In this document: piece after piece, positions 1 to 8,158 of the stretch
Numbering within the stretch: the first letter of the stretch is position 1
Layout: every line of letters begins with the position of its first letter
Assembly: GCA_030427065.1 (NCBI GenBank)
Contig: JAUHWU010000001.1
Span: forward strand, 1 to 57,282
Source: Gammaproteobacteria bacterium
GTDB taxonomy: Bacteria > Pseudomonadota > Gammaproteobacteria > Pseudomonadales > Pseudohongiellaceae
Length of the DNA: 57,282 bases
Reading direction: 5' to 3'
Position numbers and translations under genes: made by a program
The notes under the pieces: generated by a model
Databases searched by the model: none
The model's input: only the letters and a program-made list of their open reading frames with translations
What the model was told of the DNA's origin: nothing

Positions 1-41
1 TTGCAGCCATTGAGATGGTCTGCCAGATCAAACGCATATAA
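1..41 (+). CDS. possible 3' end of an upstream gene (partial)
   Basis: Frame 3 is open from the window edge to a TAA at 39-41 and would give a C-terminus AAIEMVCQIKRI. It stops 12 nt before the next start codon, and the AAAGGGGA ribosome-binding site of that gene begins right at the stop codon. This is typical of the tail of a preceding gene in the same operon. Only 12 codons are visible, so no product can be named and the call rests on position alone. Confidence 0.2.
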   Translation, partial: AAIEMVCQIKRI

Positions 42-53
42 AGGGGAAACCCA

Positions 54-1808
54 GTGGCCAGAAGAAGTTTGTTTTCGATACTCGCACTTGCCTCAACACT
101 TTCAATACCTTCAGGATATGCCGTTGCCCAATTGTCGGATTATGTTCCTGTTACAGAGGATATCTTGCAAAACCCGGATCCGGAGGACTGGTTGCACTGG
201 CGACGCACACTGAACTCATGGGGATATAGTCCACTTGATTCGATAAACCGGGACAATGCAGGAAATCTGGAATTACTCTGGTCCACCGAAATGACGTCGG
301 GGATACAGGAAGGGACGCCCCTGGTTTATGACGGCATTATGTATTTGCCCAATCCTGGAGATGTCATCCAGGCTTTCAATGCGGTAAGCGGGGCAATGCT
401 TTGGGAATACAAACGGAAAATGCCGGAGGATCTTGGCGATTATATCGGCGCAAACGCCACAATGCGCAATATCGCTATCCATGACCAATCTATTATCTAT
501 ACCAGCAATGACGATTATATAGTGTCCCTTGATGTACATAGCGGTGAGGTCAAGTGGGAAACCCGTATTCTTGATTACCGGACTCATCCTTCTCAGCAAA
601 GTAATGGTCCTATCATCATTAACGGTATGGCTGTATCGGGAAGAAACTGCTTGCCGCCTGCTGGTCCGCAAGCCTGCTTTATTGCGGCTCACGATGCTGA
701 TACGGGTGAGGAAATCTGGAAACTCTATACCATCCAGCGACCTACGGGCGATGACACCGACAGCTGGGGGGATTTGACCTGGGAGCAGCGCTGGCATGTT
801 GGGGCATGGATGGCGCCAAGTTATGACCCGGAGCTGAATCTCATTTACATGGGGACCTCGGTTACCGCACCATCCCCGAAATTCCTTTTGGGCGGTAATG
901 AGAAAGAACATCTCTACCATAACTCCACGCTTGCCATTAATCCCGCAGATGGCACGCTAAAGTGGCATTATCAGCACGTTGTTGATCACTGGGATCTTGA
1001 TCATCCCTTTGAGCGTTTGCTGGTGGATACTCACGTTGCCCCTGATCCACAGCAGGTTCCCTGGATCAATCCGGACATTGATCCGGAAAAGGAATACAAA
1101 GTCATTACCGGCATTCCAGGGAAAACAGGCCTTGTTTATACCATCGACCGGGAAACCGGTGAGTTTCTCTGGGCCAGATCGACAATATTTCAAAACGTGG
1201 TGAGTGAGATCAATGGAGAGACCGGAAAAGCCACGGTAAATCCTGATGCCTTGTTTCATGAGGAAGGCCAGACGCGGGAAATCTGTCCCTCTACCGGTGG
1301 TGGAAAGAACTGGTGGGCCGGCGCCTACAGTCCTCTTTCCAATGCCATGTACTATGGTGTCCAGAATACCTGCATGGATCTGACCGTCACATCTTCAGAG
1401 GCGGATTCAGACGAACTTTATGGTTTCTTTGCCAGGGAAAAGCTGGCTGAAGGCAGAACCAATGTAGGTACCGTATTTGCTATTTCGGCAGAAACCGGAG
1501 AAACCCTGTGGCAGTATGAAGCCGCCGGCACAGTGATGTCCATGGTTGCCACGGGAGGTGGCCTGGTGTTTGGAGGAGATATTGAAGGTAATTTTCGGGC
1601 ATTTGACCAGATGACCGGCGAAGTCTTGTGGGAAGTTAACCTGGGCTCTTCTATCACGGGCTACCCGATAAGTTTCGGGGTTAATGGCAAACAATATATC
1701 TCTGTTGGTACCGGCACATCGGTAACTACAGCAGGGCAGGCCCGCTTTTTGGAAGGGACACCACCGGGTATTGAGAGCAGGCAATATATCTTTGCTTTAC
1801 CGGACTGA
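54..1808 (+). CDS. PQQ-dependent dehydrogenase (quinoprotein, periplasmic)
   Basis: A 584-residue eight-bladed propeller dehydrogenase of the methanol/ethanol dehydrogenase family, expected to oxidise an alcohol or aldehyde in the periplasm and pass electrons to a cytochrome. It begins with GTG after an AAAGGGGA site and has a signal peptide with likely cleavage after AVA (residue 25). Tryptophan-docking repeats such as ETGEVLWE recur, and the family block CPSTGGGKNWW starts near residue 411. There is no C-terminal haem domain (no CxxCH), so it is not a quinohaemoprotein. Active-site region WDLD (residues 313-316) has two Asp residues spaced like the XoxF DxD pair. The usual GTGN metal-ligand segment reads GTSV, and no adjacent Cys-Cys pair exists, so the metal site is atypical. 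Substrate is unknown; the downstream genes suggest an aromatic compound. Confidence 0.85.
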   Translation: MARRSLFSILALASTLSIPSGYAVAQLSDYVPVTEDILQNPDPEDWLHWRRTLNSWGYSPLDSINRDNAGNLELLWSTEMTSGIQEGTPLVYDGIMYLPNPGDVIQAFNAVSGAMLWEYKRKMPEDLGDYIGANATMRNIAIHDQSIIYTSNDDYIVSLDVHSGEVKWETRILDYRTHPSQQSNGPIIINGMAVSGRNCLPPAGPQACFIAAHDADTGEEIWKLYTIQRPTGDDTDSWGDLTWEQRWHVGAWMAPSYDPELNLIYMGTSVTAPSPKFLLGGNEKEHLYHNSTLAINPADGTLKWHYQHVVDHWDLDHPFERLLVDTHVAPDPQQVPWINPDIDPEKEYKVITGIPGKTGLVYTIDRETGEFLWARSTIFQNVVSEINGETGKATVNPDALFHEEGQTREICPSTGGGKNWWAGAYSPLSNAMYYGVQNTCMDLTVTSSEADSDELYGFFAREKLAEGRTNVGTVFAISAETGETLWQYEAAGTVMSMVATGGGLVFGGDIEGNFRAFDQMTGEVLWEVNLGSSITGYPISFGVNGKQYISVGTGTSVTTAGQARFLEGTPPGIESRQYIFALPD

Positions 1809-2177
1809 GAATCAGGATAAAAGCAGGCTTGCCTGTCTCTCAAAGAGCAACGCAACCTGGCCCCATAACCGAATAGCCCCGGGAGATAATACTGGTCATG
1901 TTATTATGGCACCCTGAGACAGCTTGATTCCTGCCAGCTATCTTCATATTATCGTCAGCTCCTTTACTGGCGATCTGTTGCATTGGCAAGGATTAATTGT
2001 TCTGCCGAATGTTAGCAAGCTAAAAGCAAGTGATCTGAATCAATGAGACTTTGGTTACAGTGTTGATAATAATTAATACCCCCTTTTTATGGGGCAAAAC
2101 CGGATAAAGACTTTCGAATTCCATTACACAGCAACACGACTTTAATAAATACTTTTAATACATAGAAGGGGAATTAA
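1809..2177 (+). other. intergenic region upstream of the dioxygenase genes
   Basis: This 369-nt stretch has no convincing ORF. It contains a small hairpin, CCCC-tttttat-GGGG at 2080-2094, and an AT-rich run before the dioxygenase start. The promoter for the dioxygenase genes probably lies here, but I could not fix good -35/-10 boxes. The size of the gap suggests the dioxygenase genes are transcribed separately from the quinoprotein. Confidence 0.4.
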
Positions 2178-2669
2178 ATGAGTTATAAGACGATGGTGGG
2201 GTCCCTGGCCTCTTATGAAAAAGGGAGCATTGAGCTAAATGATGATCTCAAACACTATGCCTTTTCCAACATTTTCGAAATTTGCAACAGCTCTTCACCG
2301 TACGAAAGGATCATGGTTGCTTCCAACCTTGAATATTGCGCAGAAGTAACCCGTGCAGAAGGGGTATCGCCATGGTACACCGCACCCCATGATGAGTTTG
2401 CCATTGTGATGGAAGGCGAAATTGAATTTGAGTTTTATCAGCTGGAAGATGACGAAAAACCTGCTAATGAAGCTGGTGCTGTCAGGCTCGCAGCTGACCC
2501 AAAAGGCAAGCGCATGGGAAAAGTGACTGCTCGTCGTGGCCATGAGGTTCTCTTGCCGCAGGGCTCTGCTTATCGCTTAACATCCGCAAATCCTGGCGTG
2601 GTACTTTTCCAAACCATGGCCGGACCGGAAAGCGTTGAGAAATGGTCAGAAATTTGTGTGCTGGGCTAA
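2178..2669 (+). CDS. hapC: hydroquinone 1,2-dioxygenase, small subunit (HapC-like)
   Basis: A 163-residue cupin-fold protein matching the small subunit (about 18 kDa) of two-component hydroquinone dioxygenases such as HapCD, PnpCD or HqdAB. These extradiol-type enzymes open hydroquinone to 4-hydroxymuconic semialdehyde. The cupin core spans roughly residues 60-150 and includes PWYTAPHDEFAIVMEGEIEF and a late barrel strand GHEVLLPQGSAYRL. The start ATG follows an AGAAGGGGA site. The large-subunit gene starts 27 nt downstream, and the size pairing of 163 and 335 residues fits the known heterotetramer. In the family the catalytic iron sits in the large subunit. Database records may label this family hydroxyquinol dioxygenase; pairing and size favour hydroquinone. 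Confidence 0.8.
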   Translation: MSYKTMVGSLASYEKGSIELNDDLKHYAFSNIFEICNSSSPYERIMVASNLEYCAEVTRAEGVSPWYTAPHDEFAIVMEGEIEFEFYQLEDDEKPANEAGAVRLAADPKGKRMGKVTARRGHEVLLPQGSAYRLTSANPGVVLFQTMAGPESVEKWSEICVLG

Positions 2670-2696
2670 CCGAATAATCTACAGAGGAAATAAATC

Positions 2697-3704
2697 ATGA
2701 ATACTGAAGTGACACCGGAAAAAGTATCTGTCATTGCTTCGGAACCGGATCCGGTTCTGGGTTATCGCAGTTTTCAGTTTGGCGAATTTAAATTTACCCG
2801 GGATGCCTATTTTGTCCATATTTCGTGGCCTAAAGGTGTTCACACCATGGAAGTTGACCGTTTTTTGAGGGCTATGGTGCGTGACATCGGTTGGGGATTC
2901 TTCTACGGCTGGATTTTCTTTGATGACGTATTTGGCACCCAGAATCATTATGGCACTGTTGATATCTATGCAGGTACCTATAGTAAGGGCCATAAAGAGA
3001 CCGGTGTTGATTACCTGGAAACCTACAATACAGACGATGTTCGTGTAGCCTTTGAAACAATCTCCAAAGACTGGATCAATGAAGGCTATGACCCCTTGAG
3101 TGCTCCTCTGGAAACCGGCTCGCCACTTGGCGCCAAGCAGCAGGAAGCTTCAGGCCCACTCATTCGCGGTTTTGAGCCTGCCCGACGCATGCTGGGACTG
3201 GCAGGGGATGTTCAGCCGCGTTCTGATGAAACCGGACATCCGATCAACCGTGCTTTTGCTGATCTTGATTATGATTTGCCTGATATTGAAGCCGAACCTG
3301 GTTTTGAAGATCAGATTCATGCCATCAACCTGTTTGATCATATTGCCCGTGCTGATGTGACGTGGAATCCTTCTTTCACCTCAATTACCCGTGCCTGCAT
3401 CTGTTGTGTAACCAGTGAAGAGCATATGTTACCGGTTATCCATGGTAATGACCGTAACGAATGGTTCATTCAGTTAACGGATGAGATTCACTGGAATATC
3501 CAGGATAAAAATTCAGGAAACCCAAGAGGACGTATTGTGATGAAGTCTGGCGACATTTGTGCCATGCCAGCTGACATACGCCATCAGGGTTATTCTCCGA
3601 AGCGTTCCATGCTCATGGTACTTGAGAATGGAACTCCCGGACTTGAGGAAAAATATGCAACTGGTGAACTGGAGCCATTCCCCATTACCGCCAGTCGCTG
3701 GTAA
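2697..3704 (+). CDS. hapD: hydroquinone 1,2-dioxygenase, large subunit (HapD-like)
   Basis: A 335-residue iron(II) subunit of a two-component hydroquinone dioxygenase, about 38 kDa as in HapD/PnpD. The sequence IHGNDRNEW gives His249, Asn251 and Glu255, and His296 lies in the second cupin strand (ADIRHQGYS). The spacing H-x-N-x3-E and +47 to the last His is the same as my recollection of the iron ligands in the PnpCD structure (His256, Asn258, Glu262, His303). The protein has no signal peptide and should act in the cytoplasm. ATG is preceded by AGAGGAAA. It is translated just after the small-subunit gene. A hairpin plus T-run at 3790-3846 may end this transcript before the aldehyde dehydrogenase. 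Confidence 0.85.
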   Translation: MNTEVTPEKVSVIASEPDPVLGYRSFQFGEFKFTRDAYFVHISWPKGVHTMEVDRFLRAMVRDIGWGFFYGWIFFDDVFGTQNHYGTVDIYAGTYSKGHKETGVDYLETYNTDDVRVAFETISKDWINEGYDPLSAPLETGSPLGAKQQEASGPLIRGFEPARRMLGLAGDVQPRSDETGHPINRAFADLDYDLPDIEAEPGFEDQIHAINLFDHIARADVTWNPSFTSITRACICCVTSEEHMLPVIHGNDRNEWFIQLTDEIHWNIQDKNSGNPRGRIVMKSGDICAMPADIRHQGYSPKRSMLMVLENGTPGLEEKYATGELEPFPITASRW

Positions 3705-3789
3705 CTTTCAATAACCAGGTGGTTATTATGAAGTTACATAATTAACAAGCTGGATAAGGCGTCACTATAGGCGCGATCCATCCTTTTCA

Positions 3790-3846
3790 CCGGCCTGTCC
3801 AATGCCTTTCATGTTACGAGGTAATGCAGGCCGGACTTATTTTTAA
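3790..3846 (+). terminator. predicted terminator or structured spacer after hapCD
   Basis: CCGGCCTG at 3790-3797 pairs perfectly with CAGGCCGG at 3827-3834 across a 29-nt loop, followed by TTATTTTT. An additional 7-bp hairpin (AATAACC/GGTTATT, 3710-3727) lies directly after the hapD stop. The long loop makes it a weaker terminator than usual. It could reduce read-through into the aldehyde dehydrogenase gene rather than block it. Confidence 0.45.
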
Positions 3847-3878
3847 TGCAGTAATCCGATCTAATGCCGGGGTAATCG

Positions 3879-5357
3879 ATGCCAGAAGCTCAATTTAAGA
3901 CTCAACTTTTTATCAATAATGAATTTGTCGATGCTGCTGATGGCGGCACCTTTGAAGTGTTCAACCCCTATGACAACTCCTTGCTGGCCAATGTTGCTGA
4001 AGCAAAAGAAGAGGATATTAACCGCGCTGTTAAGGCCGCACGAGATGCGTTTCCAGCCTGGGCCGCAATGAATCCATCCGATCGTGGCGTCTTGATAGGG
4101 AAGCTGGCCGACGCCATAGAAAAGGATCGTGACAATATTGCACTGATAGAGTCTCTGGATACCGGGCATCCGATTCGTGATACGCACAATCTTGACGTGA
4201 TGCGTACAGTGGCGACCTATCGTTACTTTGCCGGTATGCCTGATAAAAATGAAGGAACGGTTATACCCGTTGATACGGGCTTTTTGAATTATGTTCAACG
4301 TGTACCAGTGGGTGTAGTGGGGCAGATCGTTCCCTGGAATTTTCCCCTGATGTTTACCAGCTGGAAACTTGGACCTGCATTGGCTGCTGGTAATACTGTG
4401 GTCATGAAGCAGGCTGAGCTCACCCCTTTATCCACGCTGCGGGTGGCTGAACTGGCTCGTGAAGCAGGCTTCCCTCCCGGTGTAATCAATGTCGTTCCCG
4501 GCTTTGGCCATACGGCCGGGCAGTGCATGGCCGAGCATCCTGGAATCAATAAAATATCGTTTACCGGCTCCACTGTAACCGGCAGAAAAATCGTTGAAGC
4601 TTCTGCGGGGAATCTCAAACGAGTTCAACTGGAGTTGGGAGGCAAAGGGGCCAACATTGTATTTGAGGATGCTAATATTGATGCCGCAGTAGGCGGGTCA
4701 GCGTTCGCTATATTCCATAATCAGGGGCAGGCCTGTATTGCAGGTTCCAGGCTGTTATTGCATGAAAGCATCGCTGAGGAATTTCTAGAAAAATTCACTG
4801 CACTGGCCGCGTCAATCAAGCAGGGTGATCCACTTGACCCGACCACAGAGATGGGTCCGCTCACATCAAAAATGCACCAGGAGCGTGTGTTAAGTTTCTG
4901 TGATGTTGCCAGGGAACAGGGAGGGGAGATTCTGCTTGGCGGTAAACAACCAGACAACCCGGCTTTGCAAAAAGGCTGTTTTGTGCTTCCGACAATAGTC
5001 CGCGCCAAAGCCTCTGACCGGGTAAGCCGTGAAGAAGTCTTCGGCCCCTTTGTCGTTGTGTCGACGTTCAAGAACGATGAGGAGGTATTAGCCCAGGCAA
5101 ATGACAGTATTTATGGTCTGGGTGGCGGTTTGTGGACGAATAATCTGACCCGGGCGCATAAGATGGCCCAGGCGATGGAAGCTGGTATGGTCTGGATTAA
5201 TTGCTATAAACGCTTCCACCCGGGATCTCCTTTTGGTGGCATAAAAGATTCCGGTTATGGCAGGGAAATGGGGCATTTTGCCATGCATGAATACACCGAA
5301 CCGAAATCTGTCTGGGTCAATTATGATGCCAAGATTCCACCGTTTTACCCACGTTAG
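3879..5357 (+). CDS. aldehyde dehydrogenase, likely 4-hydroxymuconic semialdehyde dehydrogenase
   Basis: A 492-residue NAD(P)-dependent aldehyde dehydrogenase of normal family length. The general base is Glu252 in LELGGKG and the nucleophile is Cys286 in NQGQACIAGS. The cofactor segment VPWNFPLM lies near residue 150. Superfamily membership is certain. The substrate is inferred from position: it follows the two dioxygenase genes, and in hydroquinone pathways the next step oxidises 4-hydroxymuconic semialdehyde to maleylacetate (HapE/PnpE). The maleylacetate reductase needed next is not in the window. ATG 3879 gives a normal N-terminus. Only 11 nt separate it from the sulfotransferase-like gene, so these two and the exporter are probably one transcript. 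A betaine-aldehyde or other semialdehyde role cannot be excluded. Confidence 0.85.
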   Translation: MPEAQFKTQLFINNEFVDAADGGTFEVFNPYDNSLLANVAEAKEEDINRAVKAARDAFPAWAAMNPSDRGVLIGKLADAIEKDRDNIALIESLDTGHPIRDTHNLDVMRTVATYRYFAGMPDKNEGTVIPVDTGFLNYVQRVPVGVVGQIVPWNFPLMFTSWKLGPALAAGNTVVMKQAELTPLSTLRVAELAREAGFPPGVINVVPGFGHTAGQCMAEHPGINKISFTGSTVTGRKIVEASAGNLKRVQLELGGKGANIVFEDANIDAAVGGSAFAIFHNQGQACIAGSRLLLHESIAEEFLEKFTALAASIKQGDPLDPTTEMGPLTSKMHQERVLSFCDVAREQGGEILLGGKQPDNPALQKGCFVLPTIVRAKASDRVSREEVFGPFVVVSTFKNDEEVLAQANDSIYGLGGGLWTNNLTRAHKMAQAMEAGMVWINCYKRFHPGSPFGGIKDSGYGREMGHFAMHEYTEPKSVWVNYDAKIPPFYPR

Positions 5358-5368
5358 GAATTAATGGG

Positions 5369-5998
5369 ATGAGTCTTAAGGTTATTGGAGCCGGTCTCGG
5401 CAGAACCGGCACCATGTCGCTTAAAATAGCGCTGGAAAAACTGCTCGGTGGTCCCTGTTACCATATGACAGAGTTATTCAATCACCTAGAGGAACATACG
5501 CCGCTTTGGCATGCAGCGGCTTGTGGTGAGGCTGTTGACTGGGATAAGGTTTTCGACGGCTATGTTGCGGCGGTTGATGAACCCGTTTCTACCCAATGGG
5601 AATCAATTGCTGATTATTACCCCGATGCTCTGATAATTCTTTCCATTCGTGACCCTGAAAGCTGGTGGAAAAGTGCCAGCTCTACCATTTTGCCGGTAAA
5701 GCAAAATCCTCCGGATGATCTTAGCCCGGCACGCAGAGCATGGCTGGATATGGTGCTTGAATCCTATAAAGCTATCTATCCTGACGGGTTTTGCGAACCA
5801 TATGCTGCGATGAAAGCTTATACGGCACATACAGATAAAGTCAGATATCTGGTGCCAGCCAAGCGCTTGTTAGTTTGGCAAGTCACTGATGGTTGGGAGC
5901 CCATTTGCCAGGCTCTGAACCTGCCAGTTCCGAAGGAGCCATTCCCCCAAAGTAATTCTACAGAGGAATTTAAAGCCCGCAGGGCTAAAGATATCTGA
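5369..5998 (+). CDS. sulfotransferase family protein
   Basis: A 209-residue protein with a P-loop-like PAPS-binding segment at the N-terminus, GAGLGRTGTMSLK (residues 7-19), and a second conserved part IILSIRDPESWWKSA near residues 90-104. This layout is that of the short sulfotransferase family with an N-terminal G-x-G-R-T-G-T loop. Such proteins would move a sulfuryl group from PAPS to an acceptor, but few are characterised and the acceptor here is unknown. There is no signal peptide. It lies 11 nt after the aldehyde dehydrogenase and 4 nt before a TauE/SafE exporter, so co-transcription is likely. Confidence 0.75.
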   Translation: MSLKVIGAGLGRTGTMSLKIALEKLLGGPCYHMTELFNHLEEHTPLWHAAACGEAVDWDKVFDGYVAAVDEPVSTQWESIADYYPDALIILSIRDPESWWKSASSTILPVKQNPPDDLSPARRAWLDMVLESYKAIYPDGFCEPYAAMKAYTAHTDKVRYLVPAKRLLVWQVTDGWEPICQALNLPVPKEPFPQSNSTEEFKARRAKDI

Positions 5999-6002
5999 AT
6001 CT

Positions 6003-6749
6003 GTGGAATTATTGTCTTCTTTTGATCTCACGCTGCTGGATATCGCGCTTGCTATAACTATTGTCGCCATTGGTACTGCCATTCAATCGGCAATTGGTTT
6101 TGGCCTTGCTATGGTCGCAGCACCATTACTGGTATTGATCAGTAGGAATTTTGTCCCTGGCCCGTTGATTGTAGCCGCATTTTTTCTGGTTATATGGATG
6201 TCCTATGCTGACCGGCATGCTCTTGATCTTTCCAATTTAAAAGCAGCTTTTTTAGGGAGGTTGATTGGTACACCACCGGCGGCCTTTCTCATAGGTAGTG
6301 TGTCTGCCGTGACGTTTGACCTGGTTTTTGGCTCTCTGGTATTACTGGCAGTCCTGATCAGCCTTATTCATACCAATATCAGTGCAACGCCCAGAAACGT
6401 ATTTCTGGCAACCATTGCCTCTGGATTCATGAGTACTATTTCTTCGATTGGAGGACCACCGTTGGCGCTTGTTTATCAAAATGCCAGAGGTCCGGCTCTC
6501 AGAGCGAACCTGTCAATCCTGTTTACCATGGGTTGTATGGTTTCCCTCACAGCACTGGTACTGGTGGGTAAATTCCAGCTTAGGGATCTGATCTATAGTG
6601 CGATTCTGTTGCTGGGAGTCATACCGGGGGTCGGGTTATCGGGCCCCATAAAGCGTCGAATAGATAAACAGACTGTGAGGCCGGTACTCCTGGGCTTATG
6701 TGCCATTTCAGCCTTGTTGGTGCTTGGTAGAGCCTTGATCCTGATCTGA
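6003..6749 (+). CDS. TauE/SafE family sulfite/organosulfonate exporter
   Basis: A 248-residue integral membrane protein with about eight hydrophobic segments and the TauE/SafE pattern: a glycine-rich first helix (GTAIQSAIGFGLAMVAAPLL) and the mid-protein repeat of it, FMSTISSIGGPPLALVYQ. Members export sulfite, sulfoacetate or related anions, but many are unassigned. The start is GTG at 6003, 4 nt after the preceding stop. It ends facing ylqF on the other strand, 12 nt away. Pairing with a sulfotransferase-like gene is consistent with sulfur-anion handling, which is inference. Confidence 0.8.
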   Translation: MELLSSFDLTLLDIALAITIVAIGTAIQSAIGFGLAMVAAPLLVLISRNFVPGPLIVAAFFLVIWMSYADRHALDLSNLKAAFLGRLIGTPPAAFLIGSVSAVTFDLVFGSLVLLAVLISLIHTNISATPRNVFLATIASGFMSTISSIGGPPLALVYQNARGPALRANLSILFTMGCMVSLTALVLVGKFQLRDLIYSAILLLGVIPGVGLSGPIKRRIDKQTVRPVLLGLCAISALLVLGRALILI

Positions 6750-6761
6750 CAAATCAGGGCA

Positions 6762-7607
6762 TCAGGTTGCTTCGTTTAGTACTTCTTTTATATCCCCGGG
6801 TAATTCAAAGCTAAGCAAGCCCAGTTTCCCCGTCCTGATTTCATTGAGCAGGAGTTCACCAGCCTTGTTGAAATCAACTCCTCCCTTGCTCAGACAACCG
6901 CGTTTTTTTCCCAATTCTTCAAGTAAGTCAACAGGCTCAATATCAAGAGTAGTGAAGCCGTAACGGTTGATCAGCCTGACAGGGTAGTTTGACTGCAGAA
7001 CGCTGATGGCATAAACCCCAATATCTGCAAATTCAAACGCGGTGTTCTTGATGGCACCAGTAACGGCGAGACGATAAGCTGAATCCTGATCATCGATCTT
7101 TGGCCAAAGCATGCCTGGAGTATCAAGCAATGCAAAATTATCATTTAGCATGACCTGTTGCTGGCCTTTGGTCACTGCGGGCTCGTTTCCTGTTTTGGCA
7201 ATTTTACGTTCTGATAACACGTTAATCAGTGTTGATTTACCCACATTGGGAATACCGACTATCATGATGCGAAAAGGGGGTTTTGTGTTTTTTTGCAAAG
7301 CCGAGAAATGCTGAATGACTCGCGAACGAATGTCACCGGGATTTTTACCACAGGCCGTCATGGCAGAAATTTGATTATTCCGGTAATACTCAAGCCAGAC
7401 CCGGGTGATATCAGGATCAGCAAGGTCGGATTTATTGAGAACTTTCAACGAGGGTTTGTCAGCAGCAAGCTGCTGTAATAGCGGATTCTCGCTGGAATAG
7501 GGCAAGCGGGCATCAACGATCTCGAGGACAGCATGGACTTTCTTAAGTACATGTGTAATATCCTTCCGGGCCTTATTCATATGCCCTGGATACCAGCCGA
7601 TTTGCAT
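6762..7607 (-). CDS. ylqF: ribosome biogenesis GTPase YlqF/RbgA family
   Basis: A circularly permuted GTPase of the YlqF/RbgA (YawG) family that helps mature the large ribosomal subunit. Counted from a TTG two codons upstream, the G-motifs appear in permuted order: NKSD at about 60-63, GIPNVGKS at 120-127, and DTPG at 164-167. The N-terminus IGWYPGHMNKA is diagnostic. I chose the ATG at 7607 because it has AGGGG at the right distance; the TTG at 7613 is less likely. The gene is divergent from bolA. Length (about 281 residues) is normal. Confidence 0.93.
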   Translation of the reverse strand: MQIGWYPGHMNKARKDITHVLKKVHAVLEIVDARLPYSSENPLLQQLAADKPSLKVLNKSDLADPDITRVWLEYYRNNQISAMTACGKNPGDIRSRVIQHFSALQKNTKPPFRIMIVGIPNVGKSTLINVLSERKIAKTGNEPAVTKGQQQVMLNDNFALLDTPGMLWPKIDDQDSAYRLAVTGAIKNTAFEFADIGVYAISVLQSNYPVRLINRYGFTTLDIEPVDLLEELGKKRGCLSKGGVDFNKAGELLLNEIRTGKLGLLSFELPGDIKEVLNEAT

Positions 7608-7665
7608 GGTCAACCCCTATTGAAAACAGGGAAACATTGTCTCAAAAAAGGAGCGCCGAGTCGTT

Positions 7666-7971
7666 GTGGAAGTCACAAATAAACTAAAGGAAAAGCTTGC
7701 CCAAAATTGCCAACCTGAACATATGGAATTGATCAATGAAAGCCATATGCATGCCGGTCCGGCAACGGAATCCCATTTCAAATTGATTCTGGTATCAGAG
7801 CGCTTTACAGGATTGAATGCCGTCAAACGCCATCAATTTATCTATAAATTGTTAAGCGAAGAGCTGTCAGGACCGCTACACGCACTCGCCCTCCATCTTT
7901 TTACCCCAGAGGAGTGGAAACAGGAAATGGCAGTCCCCGACTCGCCCTTGTGCGCAGGAAAAAAAATATAA
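7666..7971 (+). CDS. bolA: BolA family protein
   Basis: A 101-residue BolA-fold protein. BolA proteins partner with monothiol glutaredoxins around [2Fe-2S] clusters and, in enterics, influence morphology and stress responses. The motif HFKLILVSERFTGLNAVKRH (residues about 45-64) with the following VYKLL-like helix is the family signature. The likely cluster-binding His residues are His28 or His30 and His64. The start is GTG, preceded by AAAAGGAG. It is divergent from ylqF with a 58-nt gap. A hairpin with T-run lies downstream. Confidence 0.93.
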   Translation: MEVTNKLKEKLAQNCQPEHMELINESHMHAGPATESHFKLILVSERFTGLNAVKRHQFIYKLLSEELSGPLHALALHLFTPEEWKQEMAVPDSPLCAGKKI

Positions 7972-8038
7972 ATATCAATTAGATAGCGGAAACCGTGAAC
8001 TTTTCCCGAGTTTCTTTCGTGTAGCGAAAATCTAGTGA

Positions 8039-8070
8039 AGGTATTTGGATACCTGTGTTACCATTTTTTT
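8039..8070 (+). terminator. predicted terminator after bolA
   Basis: AGGTAT-ttgg-ATACCT (8039-8054) is a 6-bp stem with a tetraloop. A run of seven T residues follows at 8064-8070, after a 9-nt spacer. The spacer is longer than ideal. The rest of the 187-nt gap before the next gene contains short direct repeats of ATACCA (8090-8125) of unknown meaning. Confidence 0.4.
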
Positions 8071-8158
8071 GTCCGTTTTTTATACGGCGATACATACCAT
8101 ATGCATACCAGATACCTACCAGATTAAGAGCAGTTAGAGGAAAAAGAGAACCACTATA

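Noticed and set aside
273-920. 215-residue minus-strand ORF inside the quinoprotein gene
   Set aside because: It is the antisense shadow of a strongly supported gene, has no family features and no ribosome-binding site.
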